DNA from: CAXPZW01 sp964221845
GTDB taxonomy: Bacteria; Bacteroidota; Bacteroidia; Flavobacteriales_D; Sanyastnellaceae
DNA: 64,000 nt
Direction: 5' to 3'
Assembly (NCBI GenBank): GCA_964221845.1
Contig: CAXPZW010000037.1
Span: 1 to 64,000 of the forward strand
Position 1 is the first letter of the stretch, and each line of letters begins with the position of its first letter. Below the pieces are notes generated by a model. The model saw only the letters and a list, made by a program, of their open reading frames with translations. It did not search any database and was not told the origin of the DNA. Of the stretch, positions 24,523 through 33,672 are shown piece by piece. A program made the position numbers and the translations under genes.

Positions 24523-25077
24523 ATGGATACCCGGATCATCAAAATTGCCCTTTCTGCTGCCGCTTTTGGCTACACCGTTTACCTGTTTGCCACCGGCTCT
24601 TGGGGCTACGGCATTTGGATGTTGCTGTTGACCGCCATTATGGTGGTGTTTACGCTGCGCTCGGTGCGTTTGCTGTGGGCGCTGATCCAGCTGCGTCGCC
24701 AGAAACTGGAAAAGGCCGTGAAGATTGTAGACGGCATCAACCCCGAAAAGCTCTGGAAGAAGTCCCAAGGCTACTACCATTTCATCAACGGGACCTTGAT
24801 GATGCAGCAAGGCAAAGTGATGCCCGCAGAGAAGCAGTTCCGCCGAGCCCTGAATCTGGGCCTGCGCGCCGACCACGACAAGGCCGCTGCCAAGCTTTCA
24901 CTCTCGATGGTGGCCATGGCCAAAAACCGCCAGAGTGAGGCCAAGAACCTGATCAAAGAAGCCAAGAAATTGGACAAGCGCGGGGTGCTCAGCAAGGACA
25001 TCCGCGAGATCGAGCAAATGATGAAAAAGCCGCCGAAAGTTATGCGTCAAAAGCACCAGCGTCACCCGCGACGTTAG
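24523..25077 (+). CDS. Membrane-anchored TPR-like protein, unknown function
   Basis: The 184-residue protein has two N-terminal membrane helices (KIALSAAAFGYTVYLFATG and YGIWMLLLTAIMVVFTLRSV). A basic, helix-rich cytoplasmic part with repeat-like units follows: SQGYYHFINGTLMMQQGKVM, AEKQFRRALNLGLRADHDKA and SMVAMAKNRQSEAKNLIKEA. These resemble TPR helices. The tail is very basic (MMKKPPKVMRQKHQRHPRR). No function can be given. Its 3' end overlaps the convergent small gene by 38 bp, and its terminator lies inside that gene. Confidence 0.75.
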   Translation: MDTRIIKIALSAAAFGYTVYLFATGSWGYGIWMLLLTAIMVVFTLRSVRLLWALIQLRRQKLEKAVKIVDGINPEKLWKKSQGYYHFINGTLMMQQGKVMPAEKQFRRALNLGLRADHDKAAAKLSLSMVAMAKNRQSEAKNLIKEAKKLDKRGVLSKDIREIEQMMKKPPKVMRQKHQRHPRR

Positions 25078-25360
25078 ATTTACGCCGCTTAACGTCTTGA
25101 AGCCTGCCCATGAGTTGCAGGCTTTTTTTGTGCAATTCCTTGCTGATTTGCTTGTAGTGGGCCCGCGCGCCCTCTGAGGCGCGCTCAAAGTTGTGGGCGT
25201 CCACTTTGACTGTCAGGTAGGCGCGTTCCTGGGTGGCTTCACGGATGATCTCGTTCAAGGCCATGGACTCCTGCGGGTGGTTCACCAGGTGGTGAAAACA
25301 CTGTTCGGTAGCGTCGTTTAAAAGCGTTTCGATGGCGTTGAGAAGATCTTGGCGTTCCAT
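25040..25360 (-). CDS. Conserved-looking small cytoplasmic protein, unknown function
   Basis: The 106-residue, helix-rich protein starts MERQDLLNAIETLLNDATEQ and has no signal peptide or membrane segment. The middle reads ERAYLTVKVDAHNFERASEG and the C-terminal part is basic (KELHKKSLQLMGRLQDVKRR). I do not recognise a family. Its last 38 bases overlap the end of the convergent membrane gene, and its coding sequence contains that gene's terminator hairpin. A weak promoter-like TACTTTG lies upstream on the minus strand. Confidence 0.6.
   Translation of the reverse strand: MERQDLLNAIETLLNDATEQCFHHLVNHPQESMALNEIIREATQERAYLTVKVDAHNFERASEGARAHYKQISKELHKKSLQLMGRLQDVKRRKSNVAGDAGAFDA
25101..25129 (+). 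terminator. Rho-independent terminator inside the opposite gene
   Basis: The stem AGCCTGC/GCAGGCT (25101-25107 and 25117-25123) is followed by seven T on the plus strand. It is placed to end the 24523-25077 transcript although it lies within the coding sequence of the minus-strand gene. Confidence 0.75.
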
Positions 25361-25464
25361 AGGCGGGAGGGTGAAAAGTGGCGAGAGCCAGCTATCAAAG
25401 TACGATTCTTTTCAGACTTAACGTGGCTGAGGTCCCTTGTCGCACAATGTTCTACCTTGGCCGC

Positions 25465-25758
25465 ATGTCCCAATTGGCCACTTGGCTCGAGTCCCATATG
25501 CTCCCTTGTAGTTTCAAGCAAGCCACCGGGTTGGATTGTCCTTCCTGCGGCATGCAGCGCAGTTTGGTGCACCTGCTGCGCGGCGAGGTGGTGGACAGCG
25601 TGGCGCTGTTCCCAGCGTTGATTCCCATGCTGGTGATGGTTTCCATGCTGGGGGTACACTTGGCCTTCAAACCACGTTGGGGCGCAGCCTTTCTCAAATG
25701 GAATTTTATGGTGGTTGCCGCCTTGGAGGTGGGCCACTTTGTCTTTAAACTTTGCTGA
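25465..25758 (+). CDS. DUF2752 domain membrane protein
   Basis: The 97-residue protein shows the DUF2752 hallmark GLDCPSCGMQRSLVHLLRGE (near residue 26), a CPxCGxxR motif before the first membrane helix. Two hydrophobic helices follow (SVALFPALIPMLVMVSMLGV and FMVVAALEVGHFVFK). The family is a small inner-membrane protein of unknown role. I start at ATG 25465; an ATG at 25447 would add six residues. The next gene starts two bases after the stop. Confidence 0.85.
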   Translation: MSQLATWLESHMLPCSFKQATGLDCPSCGMQRSLVHLLRGEVVDSVALFPALIPMLVMVSMLGVHLAFKPRWGAAFLKWNFMVVAALEVGHFVFKLC

Positions 25759-25760
25759 CC

Positions 25761-26126
25761 ATGACCGATCACAACTCCACCCTCGATACGCCTCCCGGAC
25801 AACAACCCCTGCGCAATCATACTGCAGCTTTGGTGCTGGGTATTCTTTCCATTGTGCCCGGCATTTGCCTGGTGTACGGCATTGGTGGGGTGATCATGGG
25901 CACCATTGCCCTGGTGATTTCACGGGATGATTATGCAGCCATCAAGGCGAACCCCGCGGGGTACAACCCTTCACAGGTCAGCTCGCTCAAAGCTGGGCGC
26001 GTTTGCGCCATTGTTGGCTTGAGCCTTTCGGGCTTGTTGATGCTGGTGGCCATCATGTGGCTGGTGCTGTTTGGCACCATGATCGCAGGCATGGGATCCA
26101 TGCTGCAAGGCATCGAGGCTCAGTAA
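25761..26126 (+). CDS. Two-helix membrane protein with CCC/DUF4190-like layout
   Basis: The 121-residue protein has a polar N-terminus (MTDHNSTLDTPPGQQPLRN). Helix 1 is AALVLGILSIVPGICLVYGI, continuing GGVIMGTIALVISR. After a polar loop with YNPSQVSSLKAGRVCAIVG comes helix 2, LSLSGLLMLVAIMWLVLFG. This layout matches the CCC-motif/DUF4190 membrane proteins that commonly follow DUF2752 genes in Bacteroidota. The function is unknown. It is in an operon with the DUF2752 gene, and its end overlaps the convergent dehydrogenase gene by 7 bp. Confidence 0.8.
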   Translation: MTDHNSTLDTPPGQQPLRNHTAALVLGILSIVPGICLVYGIGGVIMGTIALVISRDDYAAIKANPAGYNPSQVSSLKAGRVCAIVGLSLSGLLMLVAIMWLVLFGTMIAGMGSMLQGIEAQ

Positions 26127-28129
26127 TTCAGCAGCCCTTCAATCTTAGTAGCCAAACGGTCGGTGGCCAGGAAGTCGTTCTCCAGTGGAACGGCAAACGG
26201 AACGGGCGTGTCCAAACTTGCGCAGCGCACCACCGGCGCGTCCAACGACTCAAAGCAATGCTCGGTGATCAGCGCCGAAAGCTCGCCGCCAATGCCCCCG
26301 GTCAGGCAATCTTCGTGCAACACGAGCGCGCGTCCGGTTTTGCGTACCGAGGCGTAGACCGTATCGGTATCGAGCGGCGCCAAGGTGCGCAGGTCGATGA
26401 TCTCCAGGTCAGTATCTGGGTGTTGTTTGGCGTAATCGAGCGCCCAGTGCACGCCCATGCCGTAGGTAACGACTGTGGCTTGTGATCCTTCTCGCACGGT
26501 GGCGGCTTGACCAAACTCTAGTGAGTAGTAACCTTCAGGAACATCAGCGTTGACGCTGCGGTACAGGGCTTTGTGCTCAAAGAACATCACCGGGTTGGGG
26601 TCTTCAAACGCGCGGATGAGCAGGCCTTTGGCATCGGCCGGGAAAGCCGGGTAAGCGATCTTCAGGCCCGGGGTATGAAAGAACCATGCCTCGTTGCTTT
26701 GGCTGTGGAACGGGCCTGCACCTACGCCGGCTCCGGTTGGCATGCGTACCACCACATCGGCGTTTTCTTGCCAGCGGTAGTGCAGTTTGGCCAGGTTGTT
26801 CACGATTTGGTTGAAGCCGACAGTCACAAAATCGGCGAACTGCATTTCCATCATGCCCTTCATGCCTTTGATCGAGAGGCCAAGTGCGGCACCCACAATC
26901 GCGGATTCGCAGAGCGGGGTGTTGCGTACGCGGTCCTTGCCAAAGGCTTCTACAAACCCCTCGGTCACCTTGAACACCCCGCCGTATTCGGCGATGTCTT
27001 GGCCCATGAGCACCAGGTTGTCGTGCTTTTTCATGGCCTCGCGCAGTCCGTCCTGGACCGCGTCAATCATGCGCATGTCTTGGGTCGCTGCGCCCGGTGC
27101 GGTGGCCGGGGTATCGAAGTCCTTGAACACCACGCCCAACTCACGCGCAGTATCGGCTTCCAACTCGGGTTGGGCCAGCGCTGCTTTGAGGGCGGTGTTG
27201 ATGTCTTGTTTGATGCTGGCACGGAGTTCGGCGGCGGTGGTGTCGTTCACCAGTTTTTTGTCCAGCAGCCAGTTTTCGTAGTTCTCAACCGGGTCTTTGG
27301 TGGCCCACTGGTCGATGATGCCCTCGGGGTAGTATTTGGTGCCCGAGGCTTCCTCGTGGCCGCGGATGCGGAAGGTGAGGAACTCCATGAGGATGGGGCG
27401 CGGGTTCTGACGGATGGACTCAGCAGCGGCCTTCACTTTGGTGTAGACCTCCAAAATGTTGTTGCCGTCCACCAAGATGGCGTCCTCTTCTGGAATGCCA
27501 TAGCCCTTGGCCTTGTCCACAAAGTGCTCGCAGCGGAACTGTTCACGCGACGGGGTAGACAGGCCCCACGCATTGTTCTCGATGCCGATGATCACGGGCA
27601 ATTGCCACACAGCGGCCACGTTGATGGCCTCGTGGAAGTCCCCCTCTGAAGCGCCACCGTCACCGGTAAACACAAACGTCGCCTTGCCATCGCCTTTGAG
27701 CTTGTTGGCCAGCGCGATGCCATCGGCAATGCCCAGCTGAGGGCCCAAGTGCGAAATCATGCCCACGACGTGGTGCTCCTTGGTGCCAAAGTGGAAGGAG
27801 CGGTCGTGCCCCATGGTGAAACCGCCCGCCTTGCCTTGGAACTGCTCAAACAAACGTTGCAGGGGCACCTCACGGGTGGTGAATACGCCCAAGTTGCGGT
27901 GCATGGGCAGGATGTATTCGTCGGATTCCAGCGCGCTTGCCACGCCCACTGAGATGGCTTCTTGGCCCATGCCAGAGAACCATTTGGAAATCTTGCCTTG
28001 CCGCAGTTGGCTCAGCATTTTTTCTTCAATCAAGCGGGGCAGGAGCATGCTGCGGTAGAGTTGCAGCATTTCGTCGTCGCGGAGGTCGGCCGGATCGTAT
28101 GCCAGGGCCAAAGGCGTTTGAGTCTTCAT
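26120..28129 (-). CDS. Branched-chain 2-oxoacid dehydrogenase E1, fused alpha and beta subunits
   Basis: The 669-residue protein combines both E1 subunits. The alpha part (about 1-330) has QLYRSMLLPRLIEEKMLSQL and the thiamine diphosphate motif FVFTGDGGASEGDFHEAIN, then VIIGIENNAWGLST. The beta part (about 345-669) has LVLMGQDIAEYGGVFKVTEG, NTPLCESAIVGAALGLSIKG and YGMGVHWALDYAKQHPDTDL. It decarboxylates branched-chain 2-oxoacids (or a similar acid) and passes the acyl group to a lipoyl E2, which is not adjacent. Fusion of alpha and beta is known in Bacteroidota. The start ATG 28129 gives MKTQTPLALAYDPAD; a longer frame is a shadow. Confidence 0.93.
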   Translation of the reverse strand: MKTQTPLALAYDPADLRDDEMLQLYRSMLLPRLIEEKMLSQLRQGKISKWFSGMGQEAISVGVASALESDEYILPMHRNLGVFTTREVPLQRLFEQFQGKAGGFTMGHDRSFHFGTKEHHVVGMISHLGPQLGIADGIALANKLKGDGKATFVFTGDGGASEGDFHEAINVAAVWQLPVIIGIENNAWGLSTPSREQFRCEHFVDKAKGYGIPEEDAILVDGNNILEVYTKVKAAAESIRQNPRPILMEFLTFRIRGHEEASGTKYYPEGIIDQWATKDPVENYENWLLDKKLVNDTTAAELRASIKQDINTALKAALAQPELEADTARELGVVFKDFDTPATAPGAATQDMRMIDAVQDGLREAMKKHDNLVLMGQDIAEYGGVFKVTEGFVEAFGKDRVRNTPLCESAIVGAALGLSIKGMKGMMEMQFADFVTVGFNQIVNNLAKLHYRWQENADVVVRMPTGAGVGAGPFHSQSNEAWFFHTPGLKIAYPAFPADAKGLLIRAFEDPNPVMFFEHKALYRSVNADVPEGYYSLEFGQAATVREGSQATVVTYGMGVHWALDYAKQHPDTDLEIIDLRTLAPLDTDTVYASVRKTGRALVLHEDCLTGGIGGELSALITEHCFESLDAPVVRCASLDTPVPFAVPLENDFLATDRLATKIEGLLNY

Positions 28130-28216
28130 GACTTGGTGTCGGGGTCGAGCAAATGTACACGGTTCAACTCGCATACCCTTGGGGGAGAATTGGGCAAATG
28201 CACCTTTCTTTGCACC

Positions 28217-29770
28217 GTGCCTTGTGAAGTAGACATTCGCCTGCACCCGGAAGACGCCTTCGACGCCGAACGCATTCTGAGCCAAGCCTCAGCTGCGGCC
28301 GGATGGCGCAAATCCCGGGTCGCCCACCACCGCGTGGTACGCCGTTCCATCGACGCCCGCCAACGCAAAGTGGTGTACCAACTCCGCGTACAACTGTTTG
28401 AAGCAGGGGAAGCGATCCATCCCATCCTTGAACCCGCAGTCTATCAAGACGTCTCCAACGCCCCGGAAATCCACATCATCGGCGCAGGGCCTGCCGGCTT
28501 GTTTGCAGCCTTGCGTTGCTTGGAGGTTGGGCGCAAACCCGTGATTTGGGAGCGCGGCAAAGACGTGCGTGCCCGTCGCCGAGACCTGGCAGCCATCCAC
28601 AAGCAACACACTGTTGATCCTGATTCCAACTACTGTTTTGGAGAGGGAGGCGCAGGCACCTATTCCGACGGCAAGCTGTACACCCGCAGTAAAAAGCGCG
28701 GTGACATCCGCCGGATTCTTGAAATCCTGGTGGACCACGGCGCCGAAACCGACATCCTGATTGACGTCCACCCGCACATCGGCACCAACAAACTTCCGGG
28801 CATCATCGCCCACATGCGCGAGGCTATTTTGGCCCACGGTGGCCAGGTGCATTTTGAACAGCGCGTGACAGATCTGTTGGTAGAAGATGGACGTGTGGTA
28901 GGCTTGGAAGTTGGTGGGAAAACGGTAGCTGCCGAGCACGTGGTGCTGGCCACTGGGCACAGCGCCCGCGACATCTTTGAGCTCCTTCACCGCAAAGGAC
29001 TCACCATCGAATTCAAGCCGTTTGCCTTGGGCGTGCGGGCCGAGCACCCGCAGACCTTGGTGGACGCCTCTCAATACAAACGCCCGGACCGCGGAGACAT
29101 CCTGCCGCCGGCAGCCTACCGCTTGGTGCAACAAGTGGACGGGGCAGGGGTGTACTCGTTCTGCATGTGTCCTGGGGGGATCATTGCGCCCTGTGCTACC
29201 GAGCAAGAAGAGGTGGTGACCAACGGCTGGTCGCCCTCCAAGCGCAACAACCCGTTTGCCAATTCGGGTATTGTGACCGAGGTCAAGTGGGAAGACATCC
29301 CCCAACACCACGACAAAGGCCCACTCGCAGGTGTAGCCTTCCAGCGCGAGGTGGAGCAGGCCTGTTGGAAGGCCGCGGGTTCTACCCAAGCCGCACCCGC
29401 ACAGCGCCTGGTGGACTTTGTGGCCGGCCGCCCATCCAAGGACCTTCCGGTCAATTCGTACCAACCCGGTACCGAGCCGGTACGTCTAGACCAGCTCTTG
29501 CCGCCTTTCATCGCCAACCGCTTGCGCGAAGCCTTCAAGTCCTTCGACCGCAAGATCAAAGGCTACCTCCATCCCGAGGCCATCGTCGTGGCGCCTGAAT
29601 CCCGCACCAGCTCACCGGTGCGTATCCCGCGCGAAAAAGAAACCCTCCAACACCCCGAAGCCCGCGGCCTCTATCCGTGTGGAGAGGGCGCGGGCTTCGC
29701 GGGAGGAATCGTATCTGCTGCACTGGACGGGCGTCGGGTCATTGACGCCTGCGTGCAGCAGCAAGTCTAG
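28217..29770 (+). CDS. FAD-dependent oxidoreductase (NAD(P)/FAD protein, YtfP/HI0933-like layout)
   Basis: The 517-residue protein begins at GTG 28217 (VPCEVDIRLHPEDAFDAERI), a small N-terminal domain. The FAD-binding fold follows at about 95: IHIIGAGPAGLFAALRCLEV, then PVIWERGKDVRARRRDL. Family motifs DPDSNYCFGEGGAGTYSDGK, TNKLPGIIAHMREAILAHGG, KPFALGVRAEHPQ and SFCMCPGGIIAPCATEQ are clear, and the end has GLYPCGEGAGFAGGIVSAAL. These belong to a widespread group of putative FAD-dependent dehydrogenases whose substrate is unknown. It is divergent from the E1 gene and overlaps the end of the convergent outer-membrane gene by four bases. Confidence 0.9.
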   Translation: MPCEVDIRLHPEDAFDAERILSQASAAAGWRKSRVAHHRVVRRSIDARQRKVVYQLRVQLFEAGEAIHPILEPAVYQDVSNAPEIHIIGAGPAGLFAALRCLEVGRKPVIWERGKDVRARRRDLAAIHKQHTVDPDSNYCFGEGGAGTYSDGKLYTRSKKRGDIRRILEILVDHGAETDILIDVHPHIGTNKLPGIIAHMREAILAHGGQVHFEQRVTDLLVEDGRVVGLEVGGKTVAAEHVVLATGHSARDIFELLHRKGLTIEFKPFALGVRAEHPQTLVDASQYKRPDRGDILPPAAYRLVQQVDGAGVYSFCMCPGGIIAPCATEQEEVVTNGWSPSKRNNPFANSGIVTEVKWEDIPQHHDKGPLAGVAFQREVEQACWKAAGSTQAAPAQRLVDFVAGRPSKDLPVNSYQPGTEPVRLDQLLPPFIANRLREAFKSFDRKIKGYLHPEAIVVAPESRTSSPVRIPREKETLQHPEARGLYPCGEGAGFAGGIVSAALDGRRVIDACVQQQV

Positions 29771-31866
29771 TGTTGCAGTTTGGGGTGATCGGCCCCGAGC
29801 ATGTTGCGGACTTCATCCAGTGGCATGAGTGCATCGTTGAACAAGCCGGTGATGGAGGCTTGCTGGATACCCGCGTCTTGCGCTGAGATGAGGGCATCCA
29901 CGGCTTCATTGATGGTGTCGAAGCGACCAGTCAAAAAGTGCGTGGTGCCGTCGCCTAGGGTGCGGATTTCCACATCGCCGAGGTTCAGGAAGCGGTTCAT
30001 GGTCTCGGTTGACACGGTGCCTTCGAATGCGCCCAGCTCTACAGTAAAGGTGATCTGGTCGGGGTCGATGGACATGTTCTCCACGTCGTCGGTGCGGTCC
30101 GCGAAGCCTTCCACCACGTGGAGTCCAGCTTCGGCCAGGGTGATGCGTGTGCCGTTTTTGTAAGCGGTCACGAACGCACCGTCAAAGCCTTTGTCCAGCA
30201 GGTCCATGCGGCGCGAGGCAGCATCACTGAAACTGTCGTAGCCCTGCGAGGTGTAACGGGTCAATCCGTCCTCACCTTGGATGGCCAGTACGTCGGGGAT
30301 GTTGTGGAAGATGTTTTCGCTCAACGCGTTTCTAAAGGCGCCCATTTGCACGCGGTAGAACACACCTTGCTCGTCCAGGGAGGCCGGTGCATTGGCATCC
30401 ATTTGGCTGCGCATTTGGGCTTCCATGACCGCGCTGAGTTCGCTCATGTCTTCCAGCTCGCCATTGTTGGCGCGCGATACCGAACCTTCCACGCCTTGCT
30501 GCTCGAGTTCGAGCTTGCGCTTGACGGCATCGGGCAGTTTCTCGTAGGCGCCCACCAGGTACACGTCTTTGCCGTCTTTCGTGGTGGAAACCACATCGTT
30601 GAAACTCAGCAGGAGGTTGATCTCCGCTTGGGTAAGCCCACCTTCTTGTGGGGCCACCTCAACGCTGTACGTATTGCTCCAGTGCGAAGGATCCGAGTCC
30701 ATACGCATGCGGATTTCATCGTAGTTGCGCTCACCGTACCAAGGAATCGAATCGGTCCAGAACAACCATTGTTGGCGGAAGAAGTCGTCGGTCAACGCAA
30801 TGCCGTCGGCATCGACTTCGATGCCCGCGGGGGTGTCGGGCTCGGCGTCCAGGTAATCGGGCACGCCATCACCGTCGCCGTCGAGCGGGCAACCGCGTTC
30901 GTCCACCGGCGTGCCGGCTGGGGTCTTGGGACACTTGTCTAAGAAGTCCGAAACACCATCGCCGTCGCCGTCTTCGTCCTCAAAGGCGAGGAGTTCGTGA
31001 TCGGTTCCGCCCGGCAGGTCCAGCATGTCGCGGCCTTTCGGGGTTTTGTTGAGGTCGTAGCTCAGCCCCAGGTTGGTGTACAAGAAGTGGTCGTTTTGCG
31101 CGTTGGCTGCAATCGGACCTTCGGGGTCTGAAATGTTGTCGATGCGGTCGGTGAAGGTGAAGTGCATTTCGGCACCCAAGCGCACGCGAAAGCGGTCGCC
31201 GCAGTTCCATTGTACGCCAGCACCCACTGGTATGGCAAGTACCCGGTCGGGGTAGTTGCCTGCACCCTCGCTGTTGAGGCCGCGTAGGTCGGTTTCATAC
31301 ACGTAATCGCGCGAAAGCAGGATGGCGTCGTCCTTGTTCATAGCGTCTTGGGCGATGTTGCGGATGGTGCCGTCGTCCCAGTAGTGGTACCAGTACCCAT
31401 TGGCGTCCATCAAGTCGGACTTGCTGAGGAACTCCATGTTTTCGATCCCCACGGTCACCCACGGCAAAAAGCCACGCTTGCGGGCGTAAAAGTTGCCGAA
31501 GTTGTACTGGAGATTCACCCCAGTGGATCGGATTTCGCTTTGGAAGTTCAAGGGGGAGTTGCTGGCCCACTCGTTGACCGTCACGGTCCCAAACAGGGAA
31601 AAGGCCTGCACTTGCAGGTAGTCGTTGACGTCAGCGGTGAGGCTGATGCGGTAACCGGGAGAGGCCGAGCCGGGGTGGTACCCACCTTCGTTGCCACCGA
31701 TTTCACCCATAAACATAAATGTGCCGTAGCTCAACCCCAAGTAGGGCTTGATCTGCAGCTTTTGAGGTTGCACGGGGGCAGCTTCCGAAACCGCTGAAGA
31801 ATCGGATTGCGCGGCAGTGCTAAGCACCACGGCCATGCAGAGGAGGATAGAGATAATTGTTCGCAT
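29767..31866 (-). CDS. Outer-membrane protein with thrombospondin type 3 repeats and SPOR-like domains
   Basis: The 699-residue protein has a signal peptide (MRTIISILLCMAVVLSTAAQ). An N-terminal beta-barrel-like region (about 35-285) has strands such as IKPYLGLSYGTFMFMGEIGG and FRVRLGAEMHFTFTDRI. Acidic calcium-binding repeats follow at about 295-345 (EDGDGDGVSDFLDKCPKTPA, then LDGDGDGVPDYLDAEPDTPA). After a linker come two or three SPOR-like units (VFYRVQMGAFRNALSENIFH and ITFTVELGAFEGTVSTETMN). The first parts resemble OmpA-like proteins, but the OmpA peptidoglycan domain is replaced by the SPOR-like part. A cell-envelope structural role is likely but unproven. Confidence 0.8.
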   Translation of the reverse strand: MRTIISILLCMAVVLSTAAQSDSSAVSEAAPVQPQKLQIKPYLGLSYGTFMFMGEIGGNEGGYHPGSASPGYRISLTADVNDYLQVQAFSLFGTVTVNEWASNSPLNFQSEIRSTGVNLQYNFGNFYARKRGFLPWVTVGIENMEFLSKSDLMDANGYWYHYWDDGTIRNIAQDAMNKDDAILLSRDYVYETDLRGLNSEGAGNYPDRVLAIPVGAGVQWNCGDRFRVRLGAEMHFTFTDRIDNISDPEGPIAANAQNDHFLYTNLGLSYDLNKTPKGRDMLDLPGGTDHELLAFEDEDGDGDGVSDFLDKCPKTPAGTPVDERGCPLDGDGDGVPDYLDAEPDTPAGIEVDADGIALTDDFFRQQWLFWTDSIPWYGERNYDEIRMRMDSDPSHWSNTYSVEVAPQEGGLTQAEINLLLSFNDVVSTTKDGKDVYLVGAYEKLPDAVKRKLELEQQGVEGSVSRANNGELEDMSELSAVMEAQMRSQMDANAPASLDEQGVFYRVQMGAFRNALSENIFHNIPDVLAIQGEDGLTRYTSQGYDSFSDAASRRMDLLDKGFDGAFVTAYKNGTRITLAEAGLHVVEGFADRTDDVENMSIDPDQITFTVELGAFEGTVSTETMNRFLNLGDVEIRTLGDGTTHFLTGRFDTINEAVDALISAQDAGIQQASITGLFNDALMPLDEVRNMLGADHPKLQH

Positions 31867-31935
31867 ACGCGTGCGTTGGTCTTTTCTCGCATACGCAAGG
31901 AATTCTACAAGGTTACATGGGAGAGGGGATTGTAT

Positions 31936-31969
31936 AGTGCAAGGTCTTCCCAACCCCCACTCTTTTCAC
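31936..31969. repeat. Intergenic repeat (copy 2)
   Basis: AGTGCAAGG (31936-31944) and AACCCCCACTCTTTTCAC (31952-31969) match the order of modules at 40475-40506. The 143-bp gap holds nothing else recognisable. Confidence 0.5.
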
Positions 31970-32009
31970 GCTTAATTCCCGATCCACTTGCCCTGAACAG
32001 TCTACTGCT

Positions 32010-33617
32010 TCAACCAAGTGCTACGCTCGGAACGTTGTAGTACCCCGAACCCTTGACGACGTCTACCTCAAACTCACGTCCGTGGCGTTTGATTTTGAGG
32101 GTCCAGTGGGCGGGATGTTCATGGCTGGAGAGAACGTGGTCGCCATACCAGAGGCCGGCGGCGTCAGCGGGGCCGCTCGGGGTGATGCCTTCGATCTTGT
32201 CTTGGTGGATGATCAGGCCGCAGTGGTCGGAGATGGTATTTTTGTTGGGGGCCAAGCTGAGCGTCCAACCGCGAGCGGCGAATGCTTCTTTCAGGTGTGG
32301 GAGGTAGTCCTCGGTGCCGTAGATGAGGCCGTCGAAGATGTGGCCCACGTCGGTACCACTGACCTGTTCGATCAGGCGGCGGTAGTCGGCGGCGTTATAG
32401 CCCTTGCCGATTTTCCCAAATTCCTCATACATCAGACGCATCACGTTGTCCATGCTCGCTTTCCCGTTGGTGGCTTGGCGGATGTGGGTGTCCAGGATGA
32501 AGGTGATCAGTGCGCCTTCGTTGTAGATGCTCACTTTGCGCCAAGGGATACCACGCACATAGCCGTCTAGCCAGGTGTCCCAACTGCTTTCGGCCACCGA
32601 GAGGTTGAAGCGACCGGCATTCCAGAGGTGGCGCTGCACGAGTTGGCCCACGCGCTTGGCAAATTCAGCATCGTCAAACACGCCGGAGCGGTGCAGGAAT
32701 TCATCGCCAAACCAGGTGGTTACCCCTTCACACACGTAGCCGAGCTCGCTGTAATTCTCGCGCGAGAAGTCGTAGGGCTGCATGTCTGCGGGGCGGATGG
32801 CCTTGATGTTCCAAGTGTGGTAGAGTTCGTGGCAGGCGATGCCCATGAGCTCGCGGTAAGCATCCTCCTTCTCTAAGGTCTCATGCGGGCCCAACGCAAT
32901 CACGGTGCTACGACTGTGCTCTACCCCGTGACGAGCCGGGAAGCGGGGCACTTGGTACATGAAGTGGTAGTCCTCCACCGGAATGTCGCCAAAGGCCTCC
33001 ACCATTGGAGCGGTGAAGGCGGCATGTTCGCGTACAAAGCGGTCCAAGTCAAAGCGCACCTCGCCCATGATCCAGATGTGGTAGGTTTCGCTGCCCACAT
33101 CGTACATGCGGTGCTGGAGCTTGTCGGAAGCGATGAACGGGGCGTCCATCAGTTCCTGGACATTGTCGGCAAACAACACAGCGTTTTCGTGGTGGAGCTG
33201 GCAAGCGATCGGGGTTGAGGCCGGAAGATCCAGCGCCACTTCAAACGGCGCTTCTTGGTGGTTGGCGTCGTAGAAAAAGCAGTTGACCGGGTTGACGTAC
33301 ACCTGCTCGTCGTCCAACCAGGTGGAGCCGGCGTTGAGCGTGTTGGCGGAGAACTGGTACTTGAGCTTGACTGTATCGGTGCCTTGGGTATCCACCACCC
33401 ACAAGTCTTTTGTGGCCTTTTGGTAGGCGAGGGGATGGCCCGTGCTGTCGGTCACCTCAAACCCGCGAATGCTTTTGGCGAAGTTCCCCAGCTCGTAGCG
33501 ACCTGGGCGCCAAGCGGGCAATTGCAAATGCAACGTGTCGCCGGCGGCTTGAAATTCGGCGTCAAAGTGGATGAACTGGCGGTGGCGGTGTGGAAAGCTC
33601 AGGCGGTACCGGGTCAT
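32010..33617 (-). CDS. M61 family metallopeptidase (glycyl aminopeptidase-like, PDZ)
   Basis: The 535-residue protein starts MTRYRLSFPHRHRQFIHFDA with no signal peptide. The N-terminal beta domain (about 1-165) includes LQLPAWRPGRYELGNFAKSI, a hallmark of M61. The catalytic site is MGIACHELYHTWNIKAIRP near residue 262 (HExxH, here HELYH), with the third ligand in GYVCEGVTTWFGDEFLHRSG. The C-terminal domain contains a PDZ-like end (GLIIHQDKIEGITPSGPADA, then AGLWYGDHVLSSHEH). It should be a cytoplasmic zinc aminopeptidase. ATG 33617 is preferred over a longer frame that would overlap the divergent rarA. Confidence 0.93.
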   Translation of the reverse strand: MTRYRLSFPHRHRQFIHFDAEFQAAGDTLHLQLPAWRPGRYELGNFAKSIRGFEVTDSTGHPLAYQKATKDLWVVDTQGTDTVKLKYQFSANTLNAGSTWLDDEQVYVNPVNCFFYDANHQEAPFEVALDLPASTPIACQLHHENAVLFADNVQELMDAPFIASDKLQHRMYDVGSETYHIWIMGEVRFDLDRFVREHAAFTAPMVEAFGDIPVEDYHFMYQVPRFPARHGVEHSRSTVIALGPHETLEKEDAYRELMGIACHELYHTWNIKAIRPADMQPYDFSRENYSELGYVCEGVTTWFGDEFLHRSGVFDDAEFAKRVGQLVQRHLWNAGRFNLSVAESSWDTWLDGYVRGIPWRKVSIYNEGALITFILDTHIRQATNGKASMDNVMRLMYEEFGKIGKGYNAADYRRLIEQVSGTDVGHIFDGLIYGTEDYLPHLKEAFAARGWTLSLAPNKNTISDHCGLIIHQDKIEGITPSGPADAAGLWYGDHVLSSHEHPAHWTLKIKRHGREFEVDVVKGSGYYNVPSVALG

Positions 33618-33672
33618 GGAAAGGGCAGATTTGAAGTAGATTCGAAGTCCGCAAATTCGTGAAAAGCCCGAG

